A DNA stretch of 64,000 bases from assembly GCA_051294375.1 (NCBI GenBank), contig CM119264.1:9422764-9486763 (forward strand), in the 5' to 3' direction. Shown here in pieces: positions 1-12,630 of this stretch (positions are counted from its first letter, which is position 1; every line of letters starts with the position of its first letter). The translations under genes were made by a program, and so were the position numbers. Source of the DNA: Paraspadella gotoi (lineage: Eukaryota > Chaetognatha). The notes under the pieces were generated by a model. It had not been told where the DNA came from, did no database searches, and worked only from the letters and a program-made list of their open reading frames with translations.

Positions 1-3000
1 CAGGGCAATGACTGGGAAACAATATAACAAAAACGCTTATGAATAAGAATAATGACGGTAAAAAATCACTATATTTTAGTATTTTTATTTTTATACTGTT
101 TATTCTCATACTATAATCGCTTCATTTACCCATGTTGAAATAAATATTGAGTCCTTCGCCGCTAATGGGTCAAAATTCGGGAAAACAAGTTATCGAATTC
201 GATGGACGGTGTGATGTTGAGTGAACGAAGCACAGTCAGAGGGCTCAATGGACTTGTGGAACAATTGTTGGATTAGCTTTTTCTTTTACAGGAGAGCTTC
301 TATAAAAGAGTTTTATAGATGCTGACGATCTCGCCGCGGTGCTCTGGTAAGAATTGGAAAGGCGCTGAAGACTCGTGATTCAGTTATACACCTAAATAAG
401 CTCGTCTCCGTCTCCACCTCCAAGCGTAAGTCAATAGATAATGTGCTCACGACGTGGTACAGACAGCGAAGATGGATAAAACAGATTCTGTTGTGAAACA
501 GTGTCTGGAATATCCTTTCGGACCAGACCCGCGGTTAGGTAAACACTCACGACATCCTCCGGTGCGTTTGGTTTAACCTGTTCTCATTATAAATTGCACC
601 AGAAGAGTGAAAAGGATTTAGACATTTAACTAATCTTTTTGATGTATAGATAAAAATGTTCCTCATACTCTCCTTTTACTTTCTCGGTGGACTTTTTGTG
701 CTTGTTTTGGTTAGTTATTTTTTTTCCATGCTGATAATATATCAATGTGTTCTCTCGCCGTCCCTTTTTTTGTTGTGTATGTTCCAGACTGTGAAATTAT
801 AGCGTTTTGAATGAGATTTCGGTAATGTATAGCGTAGCAGACGTAAGGTTTATAATCGGTCCCAGGAATCTCGCGTCTACTTACGTGCTTTCACTTTCGT
901 TGCACTCCTCTCTGTAATATCTTTTCAGCTCAGATTTACATTTTATATATATACACTATGTGTTGTTTGTTTCTTTTCAGGAGCGCGGATATTTCAGACT
1001 ATGCTGACGAGAAAAGGTCTAAGAGATGTCAACCTATATCGAAAGAACTTAAAATTTGTAAACTTTGTTTCATGACTTCAAAGGAGAGAGAGAAGAAAAG
1101 AGGAGGGATATCGGAGAATTAATTAAGAACCATGGTAGAAATGAAAGAGACTCTCGGTGAGTGGAAATCCGACTGATCGACTATTATTTTCTTTAGAACT
1201 TTTGTGGTATTGGAAAAATGGGATAGTGTTCCTCTATGTGTGGGGCTATTCTGCATATTGTTTGGCCAAAGTTCTGGTGTTTCGTTTTGATATTTTCGCG
1301 AGGTGAAATGTTGAAGAGTTAATTAAAGAAAAAAAGAAAACATTGTTATTCGAAAAAGAAACCGTTTCTTCGATGATGATGAAGTGTAAATGCTTGCAAG
1401 ACCCGTGTATGAATACTTATAAAACGAAGAAACTATTGCCATTTGGAAAAGACAGAATTTTATAAGTGAAAATAAGGACTGAATTAAGCTCAACCAAAAC
1501 CTAGATAAAATGAACAAAGGCGCGAGGCAGTAGTTCGCCAATTATTAGTTGTCTCGCCCTGAGTGTGTAACCTTTATATTACAATTATCTGAATGGTGAA
1601 AAAATGCTGCTCTGCCATATCAAGTTTATTATGTATATGACTGTTATATATGTAATAATCTCTAGCTCGCACTTTTAATTTGAAAACTATATTCTTTTTC
1701 ACCATAGTAGTTTTATAGAGGAATGTGATAGGTGGAATGTCATATTTCTTGATAGTGGATCCCAGAGAAACGTATGTAATGACTCATTTTGGACAATTTA
1801 CAGAATTCGTGTTTCTCAACGAAGATCTATCTAACTCGGCCATTGCTATACTGAATTTTTTCTCTCTTAACTCAAAATAAAATATTATTTACTTAATTAA
1901 AATAATTATACAAGATAAAGGTAAGTCAAACAGTTCATCAGAGCTTCAGCGCCGACGAGATTTATAATGGAGACTAGGCGAATCACATAGTCACGGACAA
2001 AATTACTCATTTATTAATTTCTCTTAAAATCGCAGACGTTCGAAACTAAACAAATCTACATGACAAAATATTTCTAGAGGTTCTAACACTTATATAAAAT
2101 AGTATCTCTAGTCAATGTGCTAATTCTGGGCGGAGGCCTTATTGAAAATGAGGATATTCAATTTCAAGTTTTTTATTCAATTTCACCTGGCTACCGATAA
2201 TACACTGTGTATTCCTCTCTCTACATAGAATATATTCAAATTTACATTCCTCGCATACAAACTAATTGGCTCTAATACCTCCGTAGACACTAATACAGGA
2301 TTCTTTAGTGGCTATTATCTCCGAGACTCTCTGTATCTCTGGTTTATCAGTAAAGTCGAGCTACAAATGCTCATTTCTAAACCTCGTGTTAACATGTTTT
2401 CCCCTCTGAACTTATTTGGGATATAAATCATAAAAGATATATTAAGAAGTAGAAAGGAAAATGCATTTTATGTCCTCACTAGACGAGAGTAATAAATTTA
2501 GACTAGGTGTGAGATAAGTGCCAAAATTCTCACATTCAAATTATAAATCCCTTAACCGACGAAAAATATCAATTATATAGAATTAAAATGATTAACTTAA
2601 AAGCAATCAGAGCTCCTCTTTGGAATTCTCGTGTGAAATGCCTTTAATTTAATTCGTTATGGTACATTAAGTTCCATAAACGGGACAATAAAAATATCAT
2701 TTCTTTTTATTTTTAATGATAAAAAAAATTTGAAAAAATTTAAATAAAACTCTCTTACTTATCATTTTAACAGAATTATCAAAGTTTACTGTACACAATA
2801 TATTTGGAGTTATATGAGTCTTTGATTTCAATTATTTGGTTCAATCATGCTAATATATTTTAATTTTGGATTCAGTTATCACAATTTAATAAAATTTAAC
2901 TTTTTAGCTCCACATGATAAGCCGATTCCCCCTGCTCCACACTCCATGGCAATTCTTACAACATTTTTTCCAAGCGACTTGTGTCCTGTCCGTTTTAAGA

Positions 3001-3640
3001 ATATCTCGCAGGTGTCAAGGGTGATCGGATTGCCTTTCTTCCCCCTTTCAACTTCTTGGGAATTCTTCAAAAGATTCTGATAATACTGAACATACATGTT
3101 AATCAAATTTTATATATTTATTATGATTAATTACACATATAAATAATCTGTATAGTTTTGACCATTTTTTCTCTACAAACTTAGAGAAGGGTCTACTATG
3201 TGAGTAACAATAATGAGTGAATAATATATTATTTTTATCAATTATATACAGTGAAAATTTTACAAGTTGCGTTCAACCCATGTTTCTAATTCGTTCTAAC
3301 AGATCTCATCACGAAACCCAGGGTTCCGGTCTTGATCAGTTCCGATACAAAGATTAGTATACACGTTGCCAATTCATCTCATGCTAAATAATCTTTCGCC
3401 AATGTATTATCTATGCAACTGTATTTCTGGCAACAGTTTAATACAGTATTTTTTTTGTTAACACATTTTTTAATTACAATAAATTGTATTCCTTATAAAT
3501 AAGTTGCTCAACACCAACAACATTTGTTGTGAGAGAATTTTTTCAATTTGTTCGATAATACAATTAAAGTTCTAGTCAGAATAATAAACACAAAAATTTA
3601 TTAGTCCACATTTTTAGGTAAATGGTTATATAATTTCTCC
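1..3640. other. AT-rich stretch without a recognisable gene
   Basis: I see no exon-like run with conserved motifs on either strand. The open frames here are short, AT-driven and lack plausible splice partners. Base composition is strongly AT. Scattered imperfect simple sequence is present but no long microsatellite. Confidence 0.5.
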
Positions 3641-5187
3641 ATACAAAAAGAAGACAATCTTGGTTATCCACCATGGCCTCGTCATTTGCAGAATGATATG
3701 CAGATCTGGCCAAACGGGTAAGAGGCGCAGTCCGCAGAGCGGGGCATGGCACGGCTTGGGTCTAAATTGTTTCTCATCTTGTCAAACCTCAATTTGCATG
3801 AGACCTCTCGGATAGACTTTGAACGAATTGAGATTGATCTCTCCATGGGAATACTCTGGTAATTCTCCAGTAGACTTAGGAGAATGGCACTTGACTAATG
3901 AGATTCGTATGCTTATCTTGTTAGGCAAGCTATTTCCATTTTTATCTTTAACAACTTTTCTTTTTTTTTTTTTTATGATCGAATTACCTGTGTTGGATTT
4001 TGTGACCGCTCATGGCGCGGGATGTTTTTGTTTTCATGGATGTTGCTTACCTCAAAATGATCGAATTGAATATTCCATCTGCAGACATACAACATAGGAG
4101 TATAACTTGTGATTCCTGCGATCATCAGGTTTGCTGTCCAACGATAAAGCTGCATGTAGCCCATCTCCGCGTGTGATATACTGATCGATTGGTAAGACGA
4201 CTTGCTCTTGGGTGACGCAGGACATTGCTCATGTTTCCCCCATAGGATAAAGCAAAGCTTTCATTGCTTATCTGTGTAACTTCCTCTCTTTTCCTCGCGG
4301 AAAATAATTTCAATTTTTTCACTCACCATCAGGCGCTCGCTGTGATTTCTCAAGATTTCTCGACGAAGACATAATAATATTAGTCTCTGTCATACTCGCG
4401 CTACTTCCTTGGCTTTAAATTGGCTACTCCCATCCATCTCTGCGATCATATCTTCCTCGCAGTCTGATGCGCCTTGATAAGCTACATTAGCTTTTCTGCA
4501 GAGGCTTGAACAATTGAGACTGTCAATGCGCGTAAATGACAGACCTTGTTCCACTTCATGTGATTTCCCTAAGGGGGGCTTTTTTTTTACTCTGGGGGTC
4601 CGGTCGGAATCTAGAGGAACCGCCCTTGTCACTCACTACTGTGTTAGAGCACTAATGTAGAAGAGATGGAATAGCTCCTTTTGTCTAAATTCCTTTCTAT
4701 ACTATTAGACTTGTCGGATTCCCAGTCATCTGATGAAGCACTGTCTACTTGCACGACTGCTGACGGAGGTGTGTGGCCGGTATCAGTGCAATTCATTTGC
4801 CGGGCAACAATGCGTCCACCTCCGTGTCATCCATATTCGGCGTGGGTTCTTGTCTGGACCATTTTCACTGCGAAGAATACATTAAGCTTTGACATTATAG
4901 TATGGTCCTCTTTCTTGCTTCCAAAAATTGGACTACAATTCATCGAAATACTTTCCATATATTCAGAAGTCCCGATTCAGCGTAACTCTTCTCTCTGGCA
5001 TTGAGAAAAGGCAGAGTTCTGATGGTATTTGTAGCGTCATGCAAGAAGTTGATGCTTTTTGCAAAAAAGTTTGACGAAACAAATCAGATGAAAAAATTTG
5101 ATGACGGTTTGACGCATAACTGGTGCGAGTAATAAAATTTGAATCAGTTTGTTTTTCTTGACCCGTTTCCGAAAAATCGTTTCCATG
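3640..5187. other. Mixed-composition stretch, no gene model possible
   Basis: Several frames of 60-110 codons overlap on both strands, and the base composition is less AT-rich than the flanks. No family motif, consistent frame or splice structure could be established. It may hold decayed mobile-element sequence together with the adjoining ORF at 5.2-5.7 kb. Confidence 0.3.
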
Positions 5188-5740
5188 TTATTGTGATAGA
5201 TGATCCATAATTTGATCGGCGTCAGCCGACATCATTACTGACGAGACTTCGGAACCGCGCTCTGCCCTCATGCATCCTTCTTTCCCTTTTGGCATTCTTT
5301 CATTGGCAGGCTTCAAATTCCTTTGGTGTTTTACTTCTTTGGGGTGTTTGGGACAGGGCCGACGTATAGGATGCTGAACCCTCACATTCGCGCCAAAATA
5401 AAACCATGCGTTTTTACTTTTGTATTGATCCAAATCTTCATCTTCTTTCAGGCTAGTAATTACATACCGATGTGGCAGGTGAGGATAGCTCATATAGAGA
5501 TGAAATCTGAGAAAACGTCTGGTTCGTACTTTGAGTTCTATTTCGCCAACGATTCTCGATCCAGACGTTACCTCCGCCACCGTTCCGCCCATATGCCACG
5601 CCCACAACGGCCACCCCTGAAACGCTGCTTTGCGCTCTGCGCCCTCCAAATCTTCGATAGTTGGAGACGTCCATCTGCTCCTGTTACGATTTGCAAATCG
5701 ACGCGCAATTGGACTGGGTTCGCGCCTTCGTCGGGACTGC
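5188..5740 (-). CDS. Unassigned open reading frame, possibly a terminal exon
   Basis: A frame of about 185 codons stays open on the minus strand and ends at a TAA at 5188-5190. It opens just after an in-frame TGA near 5744, and an acceptor-like CGCAG lies at its upstream edge, so it could be a last exon. The local base composition is more GC-rich than the surroundings. The translation begins with an Arg/Ser-rich stretch, then a Trp-containing segment (QGWPLWAWHMGG), and ends in ADADQIMDHLSQ. I do not recognise a family. A degenerate mobile element or a chance ORF is equally possible. No ATG start is visible within it. Confidence 0.25.
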
Positions 5741-6356
5741 GATTGGTTTCAAGGCTATTTGGTGCGTGCCTGCCACATCGGGCTAAAGTCTCTTCCACTT
5801 TCCGATGATTAAGCATCTATCCACGGACCCGCATTGGCAACATTTTTTATCTTCAAGTTTATCAAGATAAAATCGCAAATAAAATTGGTGTTTTCGTTCC
5901 CTCGCCCCAATGTAGCTTGTCATTTACATAAGAAAAGACCGTAAACTATTAAATTGTCTCCCATAACCATTTCGTCTTTCATTTTTTTTCCGTTTTTTGA
6001 ATATACCTAAGAGCAGACTATTTGAAAATTAGGGAACAGGTGACCTCTCAGGACAAAAAAATCGTGCACATATACGGCGTCATATAGTGAGAGAGATAAA
6101 TTGTCCGCATAATAGGTCTAAGGTTATCATCAGAAGGTGATCCACAATCAATTGCGATTTTTTCGTTACGCAAATGGAACTCACATTGGGAAAAACATGC
6201 CAATCTCTTGCTTTTGGTAATGATGTGCATGACTCTTTTCTGCAGGAAAGCTCTATTACGTGTCGTCTGCGAGGCCGGTGAACGGGTAAGGAAGTAGAGC
6301 GGGGAAGGGGAAAATATGACCGGGCGGGAAGTGGCGAGGGCGGAAAAAAACGAATG

Positions 6357-6381
6357 NNNNNNNNNNNNNNNNNNNNNNNNN
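6357..6381. other. Assembly gap (25 N)
   Basis: Twenty-five Ns sit directly before a CT-rich microsatellite, so the gap was probably caused by the simple repeat. Confidence 0.98.
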
Positions 6382-6545
6382 TTACATACGTATCTCTTTC
6401 TCTCTCTTTCTCTCTCCCTTCTCTCTTGCCCTCTCTCTCTCTCTCTCTTCCTCTCTACTCTCTCTTCTCCTCTCTCTCTCTCCTCTCTCTCTTCTCTCTC
6501 TCTCTCTCCCTAGCCCTACTCTTCCTCCTCCCTCTCTTTCTCTCC
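6382..6545 (+). repeat. (CT)n-rich pyrimidine tract
   Basis: Almost pure pyrimidine sequence made of interrupted CT dinucleotides with T and C runs. Any open frame across it only encodes Ser/Leu/Phe low complexity and is not a gene. Confidence 0.9.
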
Positions 6546-7084
6546 TTTTCCGACGTTAATACTTTAGCTGATGTTTTTTCTTTTTTTTTCAGATTGTTTC
6601 CCAAGTTGCTTACAGTTTTTTCAGGTGGCCTTCTGTAAGATGCAGAGAGGAGGACGAAAGTGAAATTGCCACCTGTAGTATAATAAAAAAAAAGATTTAA
6701 AAAATATTCATATGAGGAGGAATAAAAACGGGAAAACGAAAGAAAGGAAAAATGGATCGTAAATAAAGAAACAAACAAAAAAAAACAGAAAAAAACACAA
6801 CAAACGCAGAAGAAAAAAAGAATTAAAGAAGAAAGTTTAACAAAAATGAAATAGAAACAAATAGAATAAGATAAATAGAAAGATAAATGAAAAGGTAAAA
6901 AGAAAGGATATTAAGAGGCGGGTTAAGTAAATAATTATAGTTTGCTTCGAAGTATAAAATGCGTAAGAATAAAACACAAAAAAGACAACTAAAAGCCAAA
7001 AATAGCCCTGAGAAAAAGGAAACACCAAAGGAATATGAATAGAAGGGTGGAAAAAAAGTTAAGCGGAGGGCGATAGGGCCTGAT

Positions 7085-8123
7085 CCTTTTCTCGCTCAAA
7101 CTGGTACCTCCCTCTCTTCCACCTCATTGCCACTTTTGTTTTTTACGTTATACCCCCCCCCATTCTTCCATCGCACGTTAAAAGAAATGGGAATGCACGC
7201 CCACCCTGTTCTTCGCAGTCAATACCCTTCCCTCTCCGGATGCCAGCGCTCTCGTTCTTCCTCTCACTCCCCTCCCCTCCCGCCCCTTCCTCCTCCCACT
7301 CGGGCTCCCAAGCCTCCCGGTCTTTCCTCCTCCACCCGGACTCGTGAGAGGTCATGCTACTACCCCGTCTCTCTCCAAGTCTTCCTCCGTCTCCTCGCGG
7401 TTCTCCCCTCTGCGATGGACCGTCCGTCGAAAGCGCGAGTCGTGAAAGGAGAGAGGGGAAGAACCGGAGCGAGGAGGGTTAGGGGAGGGAGGGAGGATGT
7501 GAGGGAGGAGAAGGAGAAGGCGGGGAGAGCGAAAAGAGGAAGAGGGGGGGGAAGAGAGGAAAGCGTGAGATGGGTAAGAGAAGAAAGCGGGAAGGAGGAG
7601 TGCAAGGAGATGAGAGAGGATGAGAGGGAAGAGCGGGGAGGAAGGCGAGAAGGGAGGAGAAGGCGGTGAGGAGGGAGAGGGGAGAGGACGAAGAGGGAGA
7701 TAGGAGAGGAAGAGAGAGGGAGGCGGTACGAGAGACTGGAAGGGCAAAAGTGTGGGAAGGGGAAGAGTAGCGAAAGGAAGAACTAGAAAGAAAGGAAGAA
7801 AAAAAAAAGAAACGGGTAGAGCATGAATGAGAGTAACGTAAAAAGAAAGTAGAGATAAAAGAAAAGATAAAGAATGAATAAAAAATATATTGAAAGAAGA
7901 AATGAAAGAAAGAAATAAAGAAAGAAAGAATAAAAAGAAGACAAGAAAGAGAGAAAAGAAAGAAAGAAAGATAAAGAAAGAAAGAAAGGAAAGAGAGAAC
8001 ATAAAGGAAAAGGAGCCAGCCTCCAGACCAAATGAGCAGGAAAGAAGTGGAAAAGGAGACGAGCCGAAGGATGCTGAAGAATGAAAGACGCATTGCTGGA
8101 GGAAAGACAAATGCGGCTGCCAG

Positions 8124-8156
<33 letters not shown>

Positions 8157-8240
8157 CGAGAGAGAGAGGAGAGAGAGAGACGAGAGAGAGAGGAGAGAGA
8201 GGGGGAAAAGATTATGGAGAGAAGCCGAAGATTGAATTAA
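7085..8240. repeat. Pyrimidine-rich block switching to a long purine block
   Basis: From about 7085 to 7430 the plus strand is mainly pyrimidine. After about 7436 it is almost entirely purine to 8240, first G/A-rich, then A-rich AAAGAAAG-type sequence, ending in interrupted (GA)n at 8124-8207. Long ORFs on both strands across this block (for example 7127-7669 plus and 7352-8110 minus) encode only biased Arg/Glu/Gly or Ser/Phe/Leu sequence and are by-products of composition. Confidence 0.85.
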
Positions 8241-9245
8241 CCTCGCAGTGAGAGTAGTTTCAGGTTACGGAACGAAGAATGGATTTTTCAAATCTGTCTT
8301 AATGGAAACCAAAAAAAAAATTGACAAAAATATTGGAAATTTTAATTAAATGAAATGTGAGACGTATGTAATTACGATATGAAAAATTTTGACCCTAATT
8401 AGAAAAAAAAATTATTGGATTTTGTTTCTTAAAAAACCGCTATACAACTTTTCAAATATTTTTTTTATTCCTGATTATATATAATACAGCGCCAAAAATG
8501 TATATCATCAAACAGAATTTTGTTTGTCTTGATTTCGAAAAAAAAAAAAACAAAACTTGATGAGTACAATCGTCGCCGATTTCGATTTGTTTATCGTCGT
8601 TGTTGTTGTTGTTGTTCCAACGTTAACGAGACAAATTTTTGTTACACGGATTTCAAGTGAAATGAAATGAAGGGATCAAATTCTGTGGCTAAATTATTTG
8701 TTGGTGAAAATATCATTGACATTCTTTTATTTTTCCAACTCCCAGAGTTTGTTTTCTTTCTTAGTTATATGTGCTCATCAATGGCATGGTCGAATTTCAA
8801 AAACGCAAAATTTTAGCATTTGAAAAGGACCTTCCTGATATATTTTTAATGAATAAAAATGAAATTTCGGTTCATTTACAAATATAGACATTGGAGTATG
8901 TGTCTGAGCAATTTGAATGTGAAAAGCTTTTTTAATTTTATAGTTTTTCTAGTTAAAACTTTAAAAAAAAAATACTAATAAGTTTTTTTTTGCATGCTCC
9001 CAAGATATTATTCTAACTAATGAATGTAAAAGAATTTAAAATATTCGTTTAAAATTGAACTATCAAATAAGAGGGAAAATGTTGCAAAAAAAGCTGCTAA
9101 AAGGCAAGCGCACCAGTTGCTATGATATAAAGTATTATCAATTTGCTTTATAGGAACATAAATAGTCAGTCAGGAAAGAGTTATAAAAATTCTTTTTCAA
9201 TGTTAACGTCACCATTTGAAAATCCGGCTATCAGAACGAGAGAGA

Positions 9246-9341
<96 letters not shown>

Positions 9342-11490
9342 CCTGAGCGTAAAAGAGAACAAGTACCGAATTCAGGGGTGTGATGTGAGACGAAGCAAGT
9401 CGAGGCAGGTGAAAAGTGATTAGTTTCTAAAGGAGAGTTTTAAATTTAAACTGACGACAGTAACTGGTTGTTAAAGCGCGACAACCAAACGTTTTCAAGT
9501 AAGTTAAATGTCTCCGTTAAACAGCGAATGAGTGAACGTGTGATTTAAGGTTAGGTAAAACGACATAGTCGGTATTTTAAAATGGCACCAAAATAAAATT
9601 GACATTCTATTTGTGATTTTAAAATATACTTTTATTTGTTTTTGTTGTTGTTGTTTTTTTTTGTATCAAATGCTTCGTCGTCCTTTTTTTTCCAGATGTG
9701 AATTATCGTTTTTTAATATTCGAATGTTACTCACGTAGGTTTAAATCTAGATCTCGCGCCTTCTCTTTCACTTTTTGCATATTTTATATCTTTTCCCTCA
9801 GTTACCTTTTTTATCCTTTTTTTTTCTTTTCGCGAATATTTCGACTTGTGACGAGAATCTAGATGTCACCTTCGATAAATTTCTTTTTTTTTTCTGTTCA
9901 GGAAAAAAAAAGGGAATCAGAGAAAAAGAAAAGTGAATGAAAGTCGAAGACGATAACATTTTTTGAATGGAATGGAAAGGGAAGTTTAGTGAGCGGTGTC
10001 GTGCAATGTTGGGTTTTAGAAAAAGCAAACATTTTTCGTGAATGGCAACAGTTATGTTTAAAAGAATGATTGGGGTGAAATAACAACGCCAAAAAATTAA
10101 ATGAATTTGAAAAAATAAAATGAAAACTGTAATGTGCATATTTCGGTCTTATAACTTTAAATTTAGTAAATATCTACGTTATTTTTTATAAGAGTTTTCT
10201 CGTGAAAGTTAAACAAATTTGCATCGCTGGAAATAACGGAATAGAAAAAAACGGAAAAAAATAAAATATAGTCGATTAGATTTAAGTTAAGGAAACGTGA
10301 GTTGAGCACCATCTTTACAACTAACATTTTTCTGGCTCTCTTTCACAAACCGCCCCATTTCTCTTTCTTAATCCCTCGACTTTATTTTATCTCTAACTTT
10401 TAAATCTAATCTGTTACCAAACCTTTAACCCTAACCCTAAAACCAAAAACATAATCCCCAATCTCCCACTCTAACCTTTTACCATAAACCCTAGTGCTTA
10501 ATTAATTTTTAAACTTAAATTTAATTTAAAATTAAATTGGGCGCTTTGGAAAAATAGGCCCCTTCTCCTTTCATCGCGTTGATAAGCGAAATAAAAATAA
10601 AGATTAATAATAAAAAATATATATATATATATTCTTTTTTAAATAAAAAATAATTTCTGAATACAAGTGCCCTTTATGAACAAGAAAAAAATAAAGAGTC
10701 GACAATTACAATTCGTTTATTAGTCAGTGCTCCTCCTTTATACAAATATGAGTAAAACAATTCGGTCTAAAATTTATAAGTCAGAATTACTTTTGAAAAA
10801 TTATTTACAACCAAAATTATCCGTCGAATAAACTCTCTCGCCCTTCGTTTTAGACAGGCGCCGGTTAAGGCCTCCATTTCTCTTTTATTTTTTCGATAAC
10901 AATAGGAATTAAAGAAAAAGAAGGAATATCGGTTTTTTAGCGAACATTTTTTGAACAACGTTGATATCATATAACGGAAGGGGATTAAAAAAGAGATTTT
11001 TTATAGAAAGAGGAAATAGTCAGAGAGAGAGAGAAGAGAGGAGAGAGAGAAGGAGAGAGAAGAGAGAGAAGAGAGATAAGGAGAAAAGTTAGGGGAAGGG
11101 GGGACCCCGGCCCCACGGATGGTTGAGAATAGTTTGAAAAGTTCGGATTTCTCGTTTTATCTTTATTCCTAATTCCACGCCCTGTCATTCGGTTGAGAAA
11201 AAATATATTTATATATTTTTTTGGTTAGCGCTAGAAAAAATAAAATTTGTTAAATTTGTTAAATCCAGTTTATTTTAATTTTTAATCCACTAAATGAAAT
11301 AATTTTTAACAATGATTTATATTTTATTTTATCAACTTTTAACGAGGAATTTAAATCTCAATCAAAATTTTAAAAAACCTATTTTGAAATTTTTCGATTT
11401 TATGAGGAAAAAAAGATACAATTATTTTTTTTACAAATTAATGTTCACTGATGGTATGGTGTTCATAATTGACTTTAAGAATTTTCGTAC
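8241..11490. other. Gene-poor AT-rich stretch with microsatellites
   Basis: No coding exon recognised. It contains a (GA)n tract at 9238-9342, (TTG)n runs near 8600 and 9643, and an interrupted GA tract at 11021-11076. The only other structured item is a copy of a dispersed element at about 11270-11510. Confidence 0.5.
9238..9342 (+). repeat. (GA)n microsatellite
   Basis: About 100 bp of GA dinucleotides broken by occasional GGA/AGA slips. Confidence 0.95.
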
Positions 11491-11510
11491 GTAACTTTCA
11501 CTACGCTCTA
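11270..11510 (+). repeat. Dispersed element, copy 1 (relative of 27.06-27.34 kb)
   Basis: This stretch aligns by eye over about 220 bp with 27060-27340. Shared blocks include TTTATATTTT followed by TTTATCAACTTTT and GACGAGGAAT, TATTTTGAAATTTTTCGATTTTA, and the right end GTAACTTTCACTACGC. The two copies differ by substitutions and small indels, so this is an old repeat family. Confidence 0.7.
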
Positions 11511-12135
11511 TTGCATAACATTCACCGCCATCTCGACGCGAACCCGTCGCGAACCCGTTACCTCGAAGTACCAACTCCGCTTGGCTCCAACGTCGCCAAC
11601 GCCTCCACGCAGACCTCCCCGAGTTTTATCTCCCACTTTATTATTCTACCGTGACCCCGCGACACGTAGGCGGCCCGCCCTGCCGCTCCGCCGTCTCCGA
11701 AGGTGCGGCGCTTCGCACGCGCGTTCGGTATATCCTCTGGGAGGGAGGTCGCGTCGCGAGGGAAGCCGGAAGTGAGCGTAAAGAGCGACAGAAGCGACTG
11801 AAGCGTGGTATCGGCATTTCCGATCGAGTTGTTTCGTGACGGGCGCGGGGGATGACGGAGGGGAGTGGTTGTCGTATTCCTTGGTAGTTTCTTATTATAA
11901 ACTGATATATTACAGATTTAAACTTGAAGGAATGGCAACAGCCGGGTTGCCTGTGATGCCCATTGGGATGGAGCATCTCACTGTTGGCTTTGGGTGCTTC
12001 CGACCCTCAGTGACGCCTCCTGTCACTGGCGCGGTTACCCCACGCCGGTCTCGCTTTGCCAACGCAGAGGGAAGTCATTAGGACTGTGGATGGAACGCCT
12101 GGGTTGGTGCCTTCCCCCTCTGAGCCAATGGGATT
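11500..12135 (+). promoter_or_regulatory. CpG-rich patch, candidate promoter or first exon
   Basis: In an otherwise AT-rich region this stretch is GC-rich and dense in CpG (for example CGACGCGAACCCGTCGCGAAC and GGTCGCGTCGCGAGGGAAG), as expected of an active 5' region or an unmethylated island. It lies about 9 kb upstream of the first visible exon of the GFRA-like gene on the same strand and could hold its missing 5' exon, but no exon chain links them. The second half (11.93-12.13 kb) could be a separate repeat fragment. Function is inferred from composition only. Confidence 0.3.
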
Positions 12136-12560
12136 GGCTGATGGATGTGAGGAATAATTTCAATTTTCTTTTTCAAAGTACAAACGTAAAAGAAGACCAT
12201 GTACCAACACAGCCGATTGAACGAAGGTTTTTACACTCGGCTGAAGCCGTCAGTTCAAACCCATTGCTTCTAATCCCTGCTTCTGCAAATTCTCCGATGA
12301 CTTTATGTAATGTGAGCGCGAAACGATTAAAATCTACCGAGAATCTTGATTGCGAAACATAGAGATGTTAATTGAGATGTTGTGGGAGGGAGAGAGAGAG
12401 AGAGAAAGTGCGAGAGACAGTAACAGAAAGAGACAGAGAGAGAAAGAAAGAGAGAGAGGAAGACAACCAGGTGAATAAAGGCAAAAAGATTAAATGAATG
12501 AGATCACAAAAGGTCAATCAAAAAAGAAGGGCCTCTGAAACTGCTACCAAATTTTTGCTC

Positions 12561-12563
12561 TAA

Positions 12564-12626
<63 letters not shown>

Positions 12627-12630
12627 CTCA
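12561..12630 (+). repeat. (CT)n microsatellite
   Basis: About 65 bp of TC dinucleotides with one TAT interruption. Confidence 0.93.

Noticed and set aside
3650-5820. Possible retroelement pol/protease fragments (a TGAD-like motif near 5690)
   Set aside because: The motif sits in a different frame from the long ORF and no reverse transcriptase, integrase or LTR signature could be found.
7127-8110. Long ORFs of 180-250 codons on both strands
   Set aside because: They encode only Arg/Glu/Gly or Ser/Phe/Leu runs imposed by the purine/pyrimidine block; no domain and no codon-level pattern.
10428-10450. TTAACCCTAACCCTAA resembling telomere repeat
   Set aside because: Only two units followed by unrelated sequence; too short to be an interstitial telomere tract and the region has many A/C-rich words by chance.
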